Shown: piece after piece, positions 36,385 to 49,322 of the stretch | How positions within the stretch are numbered: the first letter of the stretch is position 1 | Layout of the letters: every line of letters starts with the position of its first letter | Assembly (NCBI GenBank): GCA_963070105.1 | Contig: OY718807.1 | Span: 7,789,983 to 7,853,982 of the forward strand | Direction: 5' to 3' | Source of the DNA: Litomosoides sigmodontis | Lineage: Eukaryota; Nematoda; Chromadorea; Rhabditida; Onchocercidae | Length of the DNA: 64,000 nt | Position numbers and translations under genes: made by a program | The notes under the pieces: model-generated | The model's database searches: none | What the model was told of the DNA's origin: nothing | The model's input: the letters and a program-made list of their open reading frames with translations, nothing else

Positions 36385-38564
36385 CTATGCATTTAGAGGC
36401 CGCTGGGATTTCCACCAGGAATATTCAATATAGTAAGGTGATAAAGTATCGGGTGAGACAACAGCTAGCAAGACATGTTTCTTCACTTGAGAAGAAAGCC
36501 TTGACAGTGCAATAAGATCTAAACAAGATAAAGCATCTTGTGAATCCACACATTTCACTAACCACTTGGAATGATCCTGAAAAAACATGACCTAAGAAAC
36601 AATATCGCTTGTCATCATAGTTTATCATTATAAAAAATGATAGGAATTGTCATCTGAAAAAACATTAAATAAAAGATAGCTCTAACGAATAAGGTATAAA
36701 ACAGGAAAGCATAGATACTAACTTCACCAGGAACAGATTCATAAGCAAGGTAATCACATCCGAACTTCAAACCGCATGTTAAATAGTAACCTCTGCGCCA
36801 CAAATCACGAAATGTATTCAATCTGATTCGGAAAACCGAACTTTTAGGAAACGGTGGCCTTTCCATTTCTTCATATGCTTCTTCACGGGCATCATCTGTA
36901 AATGGGGTGTTCTGACTACAATAAGATAATCATCCAATTCTTCTGTCAAAGTTTCTCTGCTACTGTCGGTTAGCATATCATCTCAACAAGAATGCAAGTC
37001 ATTTTCTTTTTCTCATCCAAGTCCAATTTTCTCATTTTCATAACTTTCAAGCCAATAAATACAAAATCTAAGTACTGCACATTAGAACCTCTGAACATAA
37101 TGTCTAAAACTAATAATGTCCCATAAGGAAACTTGCTAATTTCAACAAACAGCTCCAAGATTTCAAATCACTAGCTGCTGACGTCAGTATATGTATACCT
37201 TATGCCTTTGTAAAATTACCTGATTTTTTTTCATTATTTACCATCGAATAGGGAAGAGGAACAAGAAGGAAGCTTAACTGCAATAAGTAGAAAACTAGTG
37301 ATCTGCGCATATTACTATAATATCGCTCTCAAATCGAGGTTAAGGTAGAGAAAACCCACACAATGGAAGAAACCAAATATCCTCTTGCTTAGAAATATCA
37401 TCAGACTTTGATAGCTCCTTCACTGTATCATCTATTTCGGAAGCTGTAACTTCCACATTAACAATATCACAGCGTCGAATCTGAAATACGTCGCAGCGTA
37501 TCGTTTTTAAAGGCCACTAACCACATGAATTTTAATTCACTGCAATGACTCCATATGTCATAAAATGGTCTTTTCATATGAAATCTAATAAAAAGTCCAT
37601 TTTCCATTTTAATATAAATGCGACCTAAAAAAATTTGTCAACTACCTTCAAAGCTGCAGCTGTAGCTCCAAAGTGAGCCTCACGTTTCAGCTTCTTTGCT
37701 TTTCGGCCTTTAGCTATCATTTCGGCTTTCTTCCTCAATTCTACATTATCCAGCTTTGTAGGATGAACTTTTAGATGTCCGGCATCACTTCTCTCAATAG
37801 GGATATCTTCCACACTACCCTTGTGTTGTACAACCTTTGCAAGCCCAAAAGATGAAACAATTAATGGTTAAAACAGTGCAAATAAATTACTAACTTATGC
37901 AGTTATATGATATGTCACAAGTTTCTGCAGCCATTCAGAAAAAACTTTTATTGAAGTCAACTAAAAGCATGTTTTTCCTTCGAAAAGAACAGCTTTATTT
38001 TCAGTGGAACTAGAGAAAGAGGATACAAACCATATTCAACAAGTACAGCCACTTGTTCCGGCAGTAAAACGAACGGAGCACCATATTTTCGAAGATCAGC
38101 TCGTGTATCAGGAGAAGTACCATATGCTTCTGCGACAATACGACACTCTTTCAACATTTGTTCCGCCACTTTAAAAGTTATGAAAATTTCAAGAGAATGC
38201 ATACAAAGGAATGATAATATTGCTACGAAAATAAATGTATCATGTTGAGTTCCATTTAATACTCGTTCTATTTTTACTGCTCTGCAGATATTTTTTTGGA
38301 GAAAAAAAGGTCTGCTCAACTTGTATTTCATATGCGAAATAAAAAGTCCCAGTGGGGAAACTCACATAAAACTGACATAAACATTACATATAGTATTTAC
38401 TAACCATCAGCATCGAACACAAGAAACTGTGAATTCAAATATTCGATTCGTACAGGCAAACATTTCACCGAGATATCAGTTTTATCGTCACTCGACGTAC
38501 AGCACGTGTCTGCGGTCGACGCAACCGACTGATGCTTACCCACAGCATTTGCCTCATTCATCAT
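36385..38564 (-). CDS. tRNA-splicing endonuclease subunit SEN34 (TSEN34)
   Basis: TSEN34 is a catalytic subunit of the nuclear TSEN complex and cuts the 3' splice site of pre-tRNAs. Exon 1 encodes MMNEANAVGKHQSVAS... and FLVFDAD. Then come LRKYGAPFVLLPEQVAVLVE, a Lys-rich helix (RKKAEMIAKGRKAKKLKREA), an acidic linker, and the endonuclease fold: TFRDLWRRGYYLTCGLKFGC, DYLAYES..DHSKWLVKC and SSQVKKHVLLAVVS, ending WWKSQRPLNA. The catalytic triad is in place: Tyr in LAYES, His in DHSKW, Lys in VKKHV. The start follows TCTTTTCCAG by 3 bases, a likely trans-splice site at 38567/38568. One internal junction (38010-37850) cannot be joined with canonical sites in the family-consistent frame. Confidence 0.92.
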
Positions 38565-40152
38565 CACCTGGAAAAGACATCATTTCCCATTCCGTAAACA
38601 AATCTCTTACGCTTATTTCTACTTTTTCTTTCATAAAATATAAGTATTACACACGTAAATATCACTATCGTTAGTAACGTACACATTCCCAGAGACGAAG
38701 AGCTCCTTGCAACACTCTTACAGTCTATTCCTTCAACTCTTATACGCTAACGTACACAAACACAATCTAAACTTATCACATTTACTACATGATGTGTGAA
38801 AATATCACATAGAGGAGTACAAAGCATTTTATATACAAGAGTCACACTAGAACGACCAATGGTAAAGGCAGATTTGTATAAGTACTCCAGCGTACGTCAC
38901 TTCATAACGTTAAGAACACGTAGAGCCTCTCAAAATTTCACCTTCGCCACACATGTGGCATCAAACCTCCTCAATTACCACAGTCTCTAGCAATCCTTCA
39001 CACTCGATATTTGAGCTTCCCGCAATCACAGGGAAATTTGACATGCGAAGTAGGTGCAGAGGTAGGTTCCTGAATTTGAAATGAGATGCTTACAGGTATC
39101 TCCAGCTGGACTTAGTTCAAACGTAGACATTTCGTAAACTTCTGGTCTGTTTCAAAGTTTTTCATCCACTCATACGGTGACACTTCCGGAAATTCGGATT
39201 AAATTGGACAATTATAATCGGGATAGCTACCAGGAATGATCAGATATGTTTTACTCAACTTCTCCAATTTCTCCCTTATTCTTTCTACAGTCCCTTTTCT
39301 TGTCGTGCTTATCGGTAAGCGAAAAATTTTTCTTTTTCACTTCCAATTTTGTTCCAAGGAAGGACAAAATGACAACATGGCAAAACAATAAAGTTACAGG
39401 ATGAGAAAAAGCGTTACTATCATTGTAGACACATCCGATAAGCTTACTGACCATTAATAGGCGGAATAAGTACACATTCAGTGTGAAACCGAATATAGCA
39501 GTACTGCATTTAGGCTTGCAAACAAAACATGAAGCTGATGTTGCTATGGTCAGTCGAGATGCACCCCTTCCTGCTAATCTTTAGATGACAAGCAAAGAGT
39601 ACAAATACAAAGCCTAGCAGAAACTCATAAAAAAAAAGTAAATTGTTTTGGGAAGAGCACCTAATCGACTCTTCAATATGGACCATCTGCTGGATGGTGT
39701 AAGTTAAACAATATCATTTATCTTTCAAGCTTAAATCCTATCATTAAGCAACAATTAAGGAATTATGTTAAATTCGAATTGCGTATATGAAACATTATGA
39801 TATCGGCGAAAAAATAGTATGAATGCCACTTGCACAAAAAAGTGATACGAAAGTAATATTGATGCCATCTAACATAGATGCCATATGTATTCAATCCGTA
39901 TGCAATGTTAAACGTACATGTAAACATTATACAGTACATTTAAAGAATCTGAACCAAGGAAACAAGCAAATATAAGCGTTCCCCATCAAATTAAGCCTCG
40001 CCATGCTAGCTAACGGCAGCGGTGACTGATGCTGACAAGATCGGTTGCTGTAGCGGTGCATACTGGGAACGAGGATGTAGATTTATGGACCGTAGTAGAG
40101 CTTCCAGCACCATGGCATGGCATTAAGGAACGAAGACTCGAAAGATGGAAGG
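38565..40152. other. Intergenic region Twinkle to TSEN34
   Basis: These 1.6 kb lie between the Twinkle stop and the TSEN34 start. GATGCCAT is directly repeated near 39862-39890. No exon or RNA gene was recognised. Confidence 0.5.
38567..38580 (-). promoter_or_regulatory. Likely trans-splice acceptor of TSEN34
   Basis: The minus strand reads TGTCTTTTCCAG then GTG ATG ATG, so the acceptor lies 3 bases before the first ATG. An ATG within the polypyrimidine part would open an 8-codon overlapping frame if the leader were not spliced off, which favours splicing here. Confidence 0.45.
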
Positions 40153-42411
40153 TCACTTAGAGGATGAGCTCGTCGGACCTACAGATAGGTCAACCAATGT
40201 ATGTGTATATGTGGTCGGTTGAAAGATCATCTCAATTACATCATCCTCAACTTTTCTCTGACCATGTCGATTCTTCAAAATCTGCAAAACAATGTTAAAT
40301 ATACTAGGAGATAGATGGAGATATAGTTTCGGAAATTTATGGATCTGCTTTTCATGAAGGTCACGCAAAACTTTCGGTCTTGATCTGCATGTTTGTCACT
40401 AATTAGTTTAATTTACGATAATAGTCAAACATTGCGAATGGCAGCAGTATCTATATTTCAAACTCATTATCCAATATAAAACGATACCTTACAGTAAAAA
40501 CTCCAAAGTAATGTCACAAAAATGTTCTATATAGCACTTTTTCACATTTTAATTCATGCAAAACTTACATATAAAAATTTACGAAATCTACGTCGGTCGG
40601 CTTCATCTCGCCGTCTTTGTATTGCAAAAATATTGTCCGCTTCTTGGGTAACTCGTCCTGAGCCCCCGAAATGATGTACGTCAAGATCTTCGCCAACCTG
40701 TAAATAATTATAGAATTGAAATGGAGATCTCCCACGAATCTGACAAAATAAACATTCATAAGACCACAAAAAATGTTGAAATAAGTAGTAATTTTGAGCT
40801 ATATCACTTACACTGGTTTTTCGAGGATGGACCACCATTGTGATATGTGTCATACAGTCAGTAGCAATACTTCGCATCAAACCGATAAAACGATCCTGCA
40901 AGAAACATTGATCTGTTTCGTTTGAAAGCATTCGAAACTTTTTTTTTTGAAAGCATTTCGGTTTATGAATCATTGGAACGTTCAAAGATAAGACTCTGAG
41001 AACTTGAAACGGTCGCACAGAACAACTACCTGCTGATGGAATCGTTCGAATGAATTCGCTGTCTCATCGTTAAGAATTGCAAGACCCACTAGAAATTGCA
41101 AATTGTCAATGACAACATGCTCAATTTCACCCGCTACTACCTGATTTCTAATCGCCTGAAGAAACCACATTTTGATTCAATCAAACAAAGAGAATATGCA
41201 ATCTCGATCAATACCAGACGTTCACTAATGGGATTCTTATTAATAAGAAACCTTAATATTAGTTCGAATAACGCACAACCTAATAACTAAAAAATCATTC
41301 ATGCATGCCTTATGTTTCCAATGATTTTAACATAATTGAGTTCTAAAAATCAGTTAAGATAATAAATGGATCTCAATTCTGTTAGAATAACTAGTAAATA
41401 TAACAAAGAAACAAAAAAAAGCCATTTTAGACAGCTAATTATTTTAAACTTTGAGCGCACATACACTAGCTATCTGACTGACGGAACGGTTCCGGAATTC
41501 ATCCGCCTTCATAATGATCAATTCTCCTTTAGTTCGTTCGAAACGATCAATCCATAGTTCAACAGCTGGGTGATGTTCTACTTTGTACAAAGGTAATCTG
41601 CAAACAAAAAACAAGGATTATAACAATTAGGATACTAATATGAAATGCCATAACAGTAACGCACAGTGGAGTATGAAATGCATATATGCATGTCGAGAAC
41701 TGCAAAAACCACTAACATGTTCATACGACATCACAAATGTGCATTTGACGTCCACTGTGCCACAATTAAACGTTATAAGTATACTAAGTCCAAAATCACT
41801 CAATTTCTAACTTCCGCACCTTCCTGTTAGTTTGGGACTGTAGAGCCTTATGATGCGAACAGTGTGCGTCAAATGATATCAAAAATGGAAATTTTTGAGA
41901 AAAAGCGAGGAAAAACGAGCAAAAGAAGCAAGCATATATCAGTGGTAATGCACACAGAAGTGATAAATTATATACATACAACTAAGGACAGCTATAATAA
42001 CCTATACATATATAGGTTATTATAACTTGCTTACTTCACTCCACTACGAACCGCTCGAGATTTCGCCATCCTTCGTAAGTGTGTTGGCCTAACAAAACCA
42101 CACGGTTCATAATTCCTCTGACTTATTTATTTTTTTATTTCAACTTTTGACCTATTTATTTTTCCTCTTTAACACTTGCAATACAAATTATTTTTAGCTC
42201 GTGCTACCAATATTTTTTCTTGAAATCTCGAGAACAATAGACATACAATGAATCATTAGAACTATAGTTGTCAAGTTAAATAAAACTGTTCTTTTTATCC
42301 TGGAAAAAATGCCATCATATGTCAGTTTATGCAAAAGTTTATGCAAAACTTGAATGCATAGTAGAAGAGATAGAGGGGTACCTCACGCTTATTATACTCG
42401 ATTATATCGCA

Positions 42412-42464
<53 letters not shown>

Positions 42465-45400
42465 GAGCAAATCTATGTTATTTGTTAGAAAAACTTACGC
42501 TGCAAACTGTACGAGCATCCACTTCAGAATTTTTTCGTCCGGCATTTCGAAGCTACAGAAAAGGGTACGAACCTGTAATGAAGCAAGAATAAAGTATATA
42601 ACAGAACAAGTATACTACTTAACGACTAATGATGTTTTTGTATGATTTCTTATTAGCAAAATAATGTTTAGAAGAACAGAAAAGAAATGCAGAAAATGTT
42701 GCAGCACTAACCCCTTGAACAAGAAGATCAAGAGCATATTCGCATAGAAATGTTGTTTTGCCGAAGCCCGTACCTCCCGTTATAACGGTCATCTCTCCAG
42801 GTCGAAATCCACGCATAAATCGGTTCAACAAATCAAATCGTTTCCACTCAAAATATTGAAGTATGAAAATATAATATTTCTATTTATTTCCACAATCCAT
42901 TAAAATACTGAAGAAATATTGAAGTATTGAAACAAAGAATACAGTAAAAGAGTGAAGAATGCAGTAAGTTAGACTAAAAACAGTAGGAAAAAAAGAACCA
43001 GTACGAATACTGAAGGAAACAATACTAGCGGGTTACTCTATTAAATATTACTATAATGTGCAAATCACCTGTGCAACGCCATTCATTTTAACTTGATCCT
43101 TAACCAACTCAGACTTCAGTTCATTTCGTACATCAATTAATGAACGAAATCCTTTGCCACGTAAACGAATCGACTCCTCTCGAATTGCTTTATTAATTTC
43201 ACGTCTACGATCAGAACGTAACAGTTCAATTGGGCGCTCACGATTGCTGAAAAAGAAAAGCGGCTGGCTAATCAAAAACAATGCAGATGTTTATATGAAT
43301 GTAAATTTCGTAGAGAACCAGCTTTGTTGAAAAATCATTCTTAAAATCACTTCTGCAGGTTAGGTAGTGGCACACTTAGAAGACAAAAAGCTTAAAAGAC
43401 GGAATCCGATAAACTTACTCAACGATGAAGCAACGATTAGCATTTAGCAGTGATGCGTAATCTTTCGCATGTTTCTCCTGAACATAGGGAAACCAAAGAT
43501 AAACCATATCGAAATCTTCCAAGTACGGAAGTACACTGAAATTAAGCAATAATGTTTATATTCCATGAAGCTTAGACTAGGAAACAGAAAGGAGATATGA
43601 AGTAAGACACACAAAAAACAACCTTGTATCTAATTGTTCACCCTTGGGCAACGCTATACATAGCATTCCACCGGTCGCTTCGAACACCGCTAGAGCATCA
43701 CGTTCATTAGTGGTCAGTATGATACGCCGGTCTGATGCAGTGACCAAGTGATAGCCAAAAATTCCGGAAAACGATGATTTTCTGCAACAACCTACAATAC
43801 AATACAAACATTCGACTCTCATTTAAAATATACGAAATGGATTCTGATAAAGGTAACCATGCACTTTCTCGACACTCTTATGGCCTACCCTTCACTATCA
43901 GTTATCGGATAATTTTCCTTCTCCAAGCAATCACTACCAATTTTTCGAATAACCTTCAATCCCATTGGTAATCGTACATGACTGCTAGGCCCTGTAAGGG
44001 AAAAGAAAAATATTAATTGCATTGAAAGGGATAGATGATAACATCAAACAAATTAACAATTTTGCAAAGATACCTCGATATCTTGGATAACATAATCCAG
44101 CCCTTACAAAATTATCCAGGTGTCCTTTGATATGATATCGCGAAAGGGTGTCATATGATATACGCTGAAAGAAATATATTTTTCAGCCGTAAATGATAAA
44201 TTCTTAAATGTATGGGTAGATGTGTCAAAATACAAGAAGCAAATTGAACCACTTCCAGAATAAGCATGCTAGATTGACATTAGCAAACGTAAGCTGGATC
44301 CAGCACTTGCGGCAATTACTCAAATCACAACTCCAACAGACAATGAGTAAAAAAAAGACAACAATAAGTTAAATTTCCAAAAAAAAAAGGACATGCAACG
44401 CGTCATCGTGATAACTCATCATTTCTCGTTATCATAATAAATGGGAAAACTCCCTGATCAAATAAAACGAAAAAACATAATAAGAAAGATACTAACATCA
44501 ATGCCAAGAAGTCTCCTGAGCACTAGAAATTCGCTTTGTTCAGAATGATCCTGTAATTGACGCAAATCTATAGCATCCATCCATATCTGTCGGACAACTG
44601 GATCTGAAGGCATATTCAGTGGGCTACCTAAAACAGTCGCTGTATTCGATGGTGCTACTTATTTAAATCTGTTTGACACATTCTTAGCAAACCTCAAAAA
44701 GTTCAGTTTAAATGTTTAGTCTAACTCAGCGGAAAAGAATAATACATTCATAATTCAAACACCTCTTCATAGAATCAAAGAGATCACAAAAATTAAGAGT
44801 AAAGCTTTTAAAAGTTTTTGAGAATTATTCTCATCTTTCAAAAAAAAAACAACAGGAAAGAGTTTTAAAAAAAAAAAAGTTAACCAGTAACATCGGAAGA
44901 ATGCCTTAGATTAGGATCGTCATCAAATATACGCTGTGATATCTTATCGGCCCTGCAAAAATATACCAGAGCAACAGCAACTAATTTCACTCTTACTTAA
45001 AGATTCGCACTCCGAAAGGAAAAACTCATAAATTAGTAAAATGCAGTAGAGAGAAAAAGAAACAAATTTCTTTGCAATATTATACCGTTTATCTTTCTTT
45101 TTATTTTCTTTTACTTTATCAGAATGAAGTATTACGCTCACACACAATAACTTTCGTTTTTATTACATATAAAAACACAATACACAATAAATCTAACTTC
45201 CCATCAATATCAATACCTTCCAGAATTATCGAAATTCTGTTATTGCTGTTGCTGTTGTTGTAAATAATATTACTCTTTTAATATTATTTCTAAAAATCCA
45301 AGTAGCAGAGAACTTTTGAATGACAGGCTTTTCACAAAGACAAGTAAAGGGAGATTTTTGAGAAGAAAGCGGAAAGGAGTGCAATTTCGAGTATACTTCC

Positions 45401-48400
45401 TTCAAAACACGTCCCAAGTTTCGCTCTTTAATGAGGAGCAGAGAAGGTGAAAAGCATGAAGGGAACGAGAGCTGCAATTCTGCTTTCGGCAAAACGAAAT
45501 GAACAATTTAGACAGGCCTTGTAATTTGTTGTTTTTCGAATGAATGCCTTACCTACCTTACCATCACCTTTAGTAGAAGAAAAAAATTATGTGAAGAAAA
45601 GGAGAGAGACCAAGACATCCTTAGCACACAAAATGGCAACCGACACAATATAACTTGTCCCTTAATGTGCTTTTATAAGATTTGCGATTAAAGGACAAAT
45701 TTTGGGCAATCATGCATGAATGACGCTAAGTGTGTATCCGTCAGCAGAATCAACTGCAATAATCTCTACTAGAACTGAGTAAAAAAAAGAAGCGATAATT
45801 GAGATACTTCTTTATTTTTCCTCTCAAAAAAAATTAATGAAAAAAAATTCGAATAAAGCATTTTTAATGAAAGATAATAGGATCGTTTTAATTTTAATGG
45901 TATTATATTTTGAAACGATACCATTCTACGTATGTTGTCTGGTTTGAAATTTGAAAGTTGGTACACTACTAGCTGACTTGTGCTTATCCGATATATTCTT
46001 TTAGACAAATCATGATCTAATACCTAACAATACGAGCCGGGACATTTCGAAAAATAAAATTAAGTCAAAAAAGAAGAAAGAAAATGAATAATTCCTAATG
46101 AACTAGAAATGACCAAATTTTTGTCTAAACTTCAAATATCCCTAGCCTGTGTAGTTTTGATTCTAATTCTGGTTGCACACATCAGACATCTTTATAGGCT
46201 TAAATTCAAGTTAAAAATTAATTTAAAAATTTTTTCTACAATTTGAAAACTTACCGTTTGCGCAAATAGCAAAAATTTTTTGCTTCTTTCATCCTTCTTT
46301 GACGTTCCCTTTCTTCGTATTGAGACATGAGATCCAAGTAACTTATTTTATCATATAAATCCGAATCTAACTGAAACAATCAGCAATAAATAATTGCGAA
46401 AATTTTGAACATGTTAACGCTTTAAAGTAAAACTTCGGATCCTTTCCTCAAAACCTCAAAACAAAGATTTCAACTGGAATTTTTAAATTTATTACAATGA
46501 ATGTTTCTACCAACTTCAAACATTTCTCGACATTCCGTAAATAACAATAAAAAATATTAAAATATTGAGTTAATAGATTAAACCGCTAACATCGTCCATT
46601 GCAGGCAAATGATTGCCTTTTTCACGTCCTTCTTTCAGAGTGTTCGCTTCTTCTTTCGGTACTTGCAATGCTGTGACGTATTTCCACGTGCCCCCTTTCG
46701 GATCTTTTTGTAACAATGGGCGTGAAACGAATGATTTTGACTCCTCCAGCGGTTCGCGTTCGACCTCTTCCAATAGCAACTTCTGCAAAATTTTTCCTTT
46801 ATTTTTAAAACTAATCACTACACGGAAAAGGATGAAAGTGAGAAGCAAAAATAATCCATTCGTGGAATCTCACAATTACTGCCTGCGATACAATGCACTG
46901 TTCCCTTGCATTCAGCAATGATGAAGGTAAAATGGAGGATTCCAGAATGTTACAAAAAAGAAAACATATTGGACATTAAGGCAGATTCTTTGGAATTTTA
47001 CTTTCATTGCTTAGCTCTTTTTATATGGATTTGTTGAGAGAAAAAGTGGCCAGTAATGAATAGCTGAGAAAAAGAGTAATAATGATGAAAACATATGAAA
47101 GCACCCTCATACACTCGAATGTCCTTCCTCTTTCTCCTATATCTTTCTAATCCTTTTAATCAGCCGCTAACTTTAAAATTACTTTTAAACAAATTTTAAA
47201 AATCTGAAAAGCACATAAGTGTTTTCTTGTCAAAAAAAAATTTTATGGAAAATATCATTACTGCATAAGAAAAAAAAAATGAAAGTGAAGCCAATTATGA
47301 AGTATTAATTTTGAGGTTAAAACTTCATTCATCTGATAGCTATAGGCACTAAGCAGTAAAGGAGATGAATAAGAAAACCGGAGAAGTCGGGAGGCTTCAT
47401 CATAGCTATTTCAGTAATGGAAAAGGGGTAACTTAATACTATGCCTCATTTTCTGACAATCACTCGCTAAGTGCCAGGAAAAGGTGAAGAAAAGATAGAG
47501 TTGCCTCTCAGATTGCCAATTCAACTACACACGATTTAAACACAATAATATAGCTATGGAGTAACTTATGTATGGATACAAGCCACTGAAATATTTCAAA
47601 ACAGATTTCAACAGGTCCTCTCCTCTCCCTTCCATAATGATTTTGCTAGTAATGCCTAATATTACATACTTATTGGTTAGGGCCGAAAGGAACATTTTAT
47701 AGACTACTAATTGATCAACGATATCCCACAGCACAATATCGTCCATCCATTTTCAACGGAATAATAGCTCTTTCTTGACCAAACGCTTCCTCTTTCCATA
47801 ACAGATGCAATAATCAATTCATATTTATGAGCTTCAATCTTATTTCAAAGCCAATTCCACGACCGCCAACATCAATAAAATCCTACATTCTCTGGAAACG
47901 TGTCGTTTCCATTATCAAGTGAAATGAATCAGGAATTCCAAATCTCCATCTAAGCACTACAAGTTTTAATTTATCGTTTTACCATAAAATCAAATATTAG
48001 AACACTCGTCAAATAAGTTTTCCTATTTAGCATTAATCCAACGACCGACAATTCAAGGAAGAAGTAATCTAAAATACTTAACTAATTTCATATCTGAATT
48101 TCAAAAATCCACAAGTCCAAGTAACAACAAAATGTCTAATTTACTGCAAAATAAAAGGAGTTAGAAATTTCAATTTGTCCAAAAAAAAAACAGTACGATC
48201 AAACAACGCTTGAAAGTGGTACCTGCAGCAAACTGGCACACAAAAAAGACAAAATACCTTAAAAATGTCGAATGTTGTTTCATTGCCACATGTTGTACAC
48301 ATTATACTCGTGTCACGAAACGAAATGCAAGCTGTGTCCAGTGACTTGCAGTGCAAACATTTTGTGCGAATATCACCCAGATATGGCTATAATTTATGGG

Positions 48401-49322
48401 ATTCAATTAATTTCTTCTTCCTTCAAAATCAATTAAACTTTTTGATAACCTTAACACAGTTCTCTTCTACAATTATGTCCTTAATTATACCAAAGAAATC
48501 AAAATTGTAAAATTTGTTATAATTGAATAAATTCGCAAAGCAGTGAAATTGCAAAAAAATTAAGTATAATTTTTTATCATTAAATACATATCATCATCAA
48601 CTAGTGATTACCTTAGAAAAGCTTAATTAAGTCTTAAGCAAGGTTGGATTAACTTACAGTCAGACTATATGGTATTCCACATTTTACGAGAAATTCGATG
48701 ATCTCCGACCTGGTGCTTCTCTCTGAGCTTTTCGTAACAGAAGTTTCCAATGGTCGGCTACGCTGCGGATATTTGGAATTAATTACTTCCTTTAACTAAA
48801 AAAATATAAAAAATTGAATGAATATTTCACCAAATTCCACACTTTTTATTACAAATACGTTTCTTTTGCATTAATATCTTCTTTTTCCTCTTTTTGAAGT
48901 TAATGTATAAGAAGGAAAAAGTAACTATGCTAAAATAATCTTTAACAAATATGTTTTTGCAAGCGCTTGTAGTGAACGGTAATGATTTGAAATCATTTCC
49001 TAAAGTAATAACACGTACTTTAACTTGATTAATCTTTTTTGAAGCTCCAGTTTGTTGTGCAAAATCATGTATAATATTCTCGAAAGTCAGTTGCTGATTG
49101 GCACATCTCTGTAATACTGTTTAAACAAATATTTAATTCAAATAATGGTATTAAACGTATATTTTCCTAATCATTTCATCGACATATTTATTTCCGAACT
49201 CTCTACTGAAATTCAAAACACAAAACACATACCGTAAGATGATAGCGTGATTTATGCTCTTTAAGAAAAGATTTCCATTTGCTCAGTCGAAGTGAACGTG
49301 CAACAGTTGGACATACAACCAT
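40153..49322 (-). CDS. Mitochondrial DNA helicase Twinkle (TWNK, T7 gp4-like)
   Basis: Twinkle is the hexameric 5'-3' helicase of the mitochondrial replisome. The start [19 protein letters not shown] at 49322 may serve as the import leader. A primase-like part follows: [43 protein letters not shown] (C4 zinc pattern), [19 protein letters not shown] and [20 protein letters not shown]. Then the winged part [20 protein letters not shown], and a TOPRIM-like stretch [60 protein letters not shown]. The RecA-type helicase core has [20 protein letters not shown] (Walker A, about 42750), [30 protein letters not shown] (Walker B), [29 protein letters not shown] and [13 protein letters not shown]. It ends VGPTSSSSK. 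Helicase residues look intact; the TOPRIM acidic motif does not. Confidence 0.93.
41993..42024. repeat. Perfect 14-bp inverted repeat, 4-nt loop
   Basis: TATAATAACCTATA (41993-42006), spacer CATA, and the exact reverse complement TATAGGTTATTATA (42011-42024). It lies in a Twinkle intron. Confidence 0.9.
42417..42461. repeat. (TA)n microsatellite in a Twinkle intron
   Basis: About 22 perfect TA units. The plus-strand frame through it gives an IYIYIY peptide and is not a gene. Confidence 0.95.

Noticed and set aside
42319..42645. 108-residue plus-strand frame with IYIYIY
   Set aside because: Created by the (TA)22 repeat and antisense to a Twinkle exon.
40153..49322. DnaB-type helicase of a bacterial endosymbiont transferred to the host genome
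   Set aside because: The gene has many GT..AG introns and Twinkle-specific motifs; it is a host nuclear gene.
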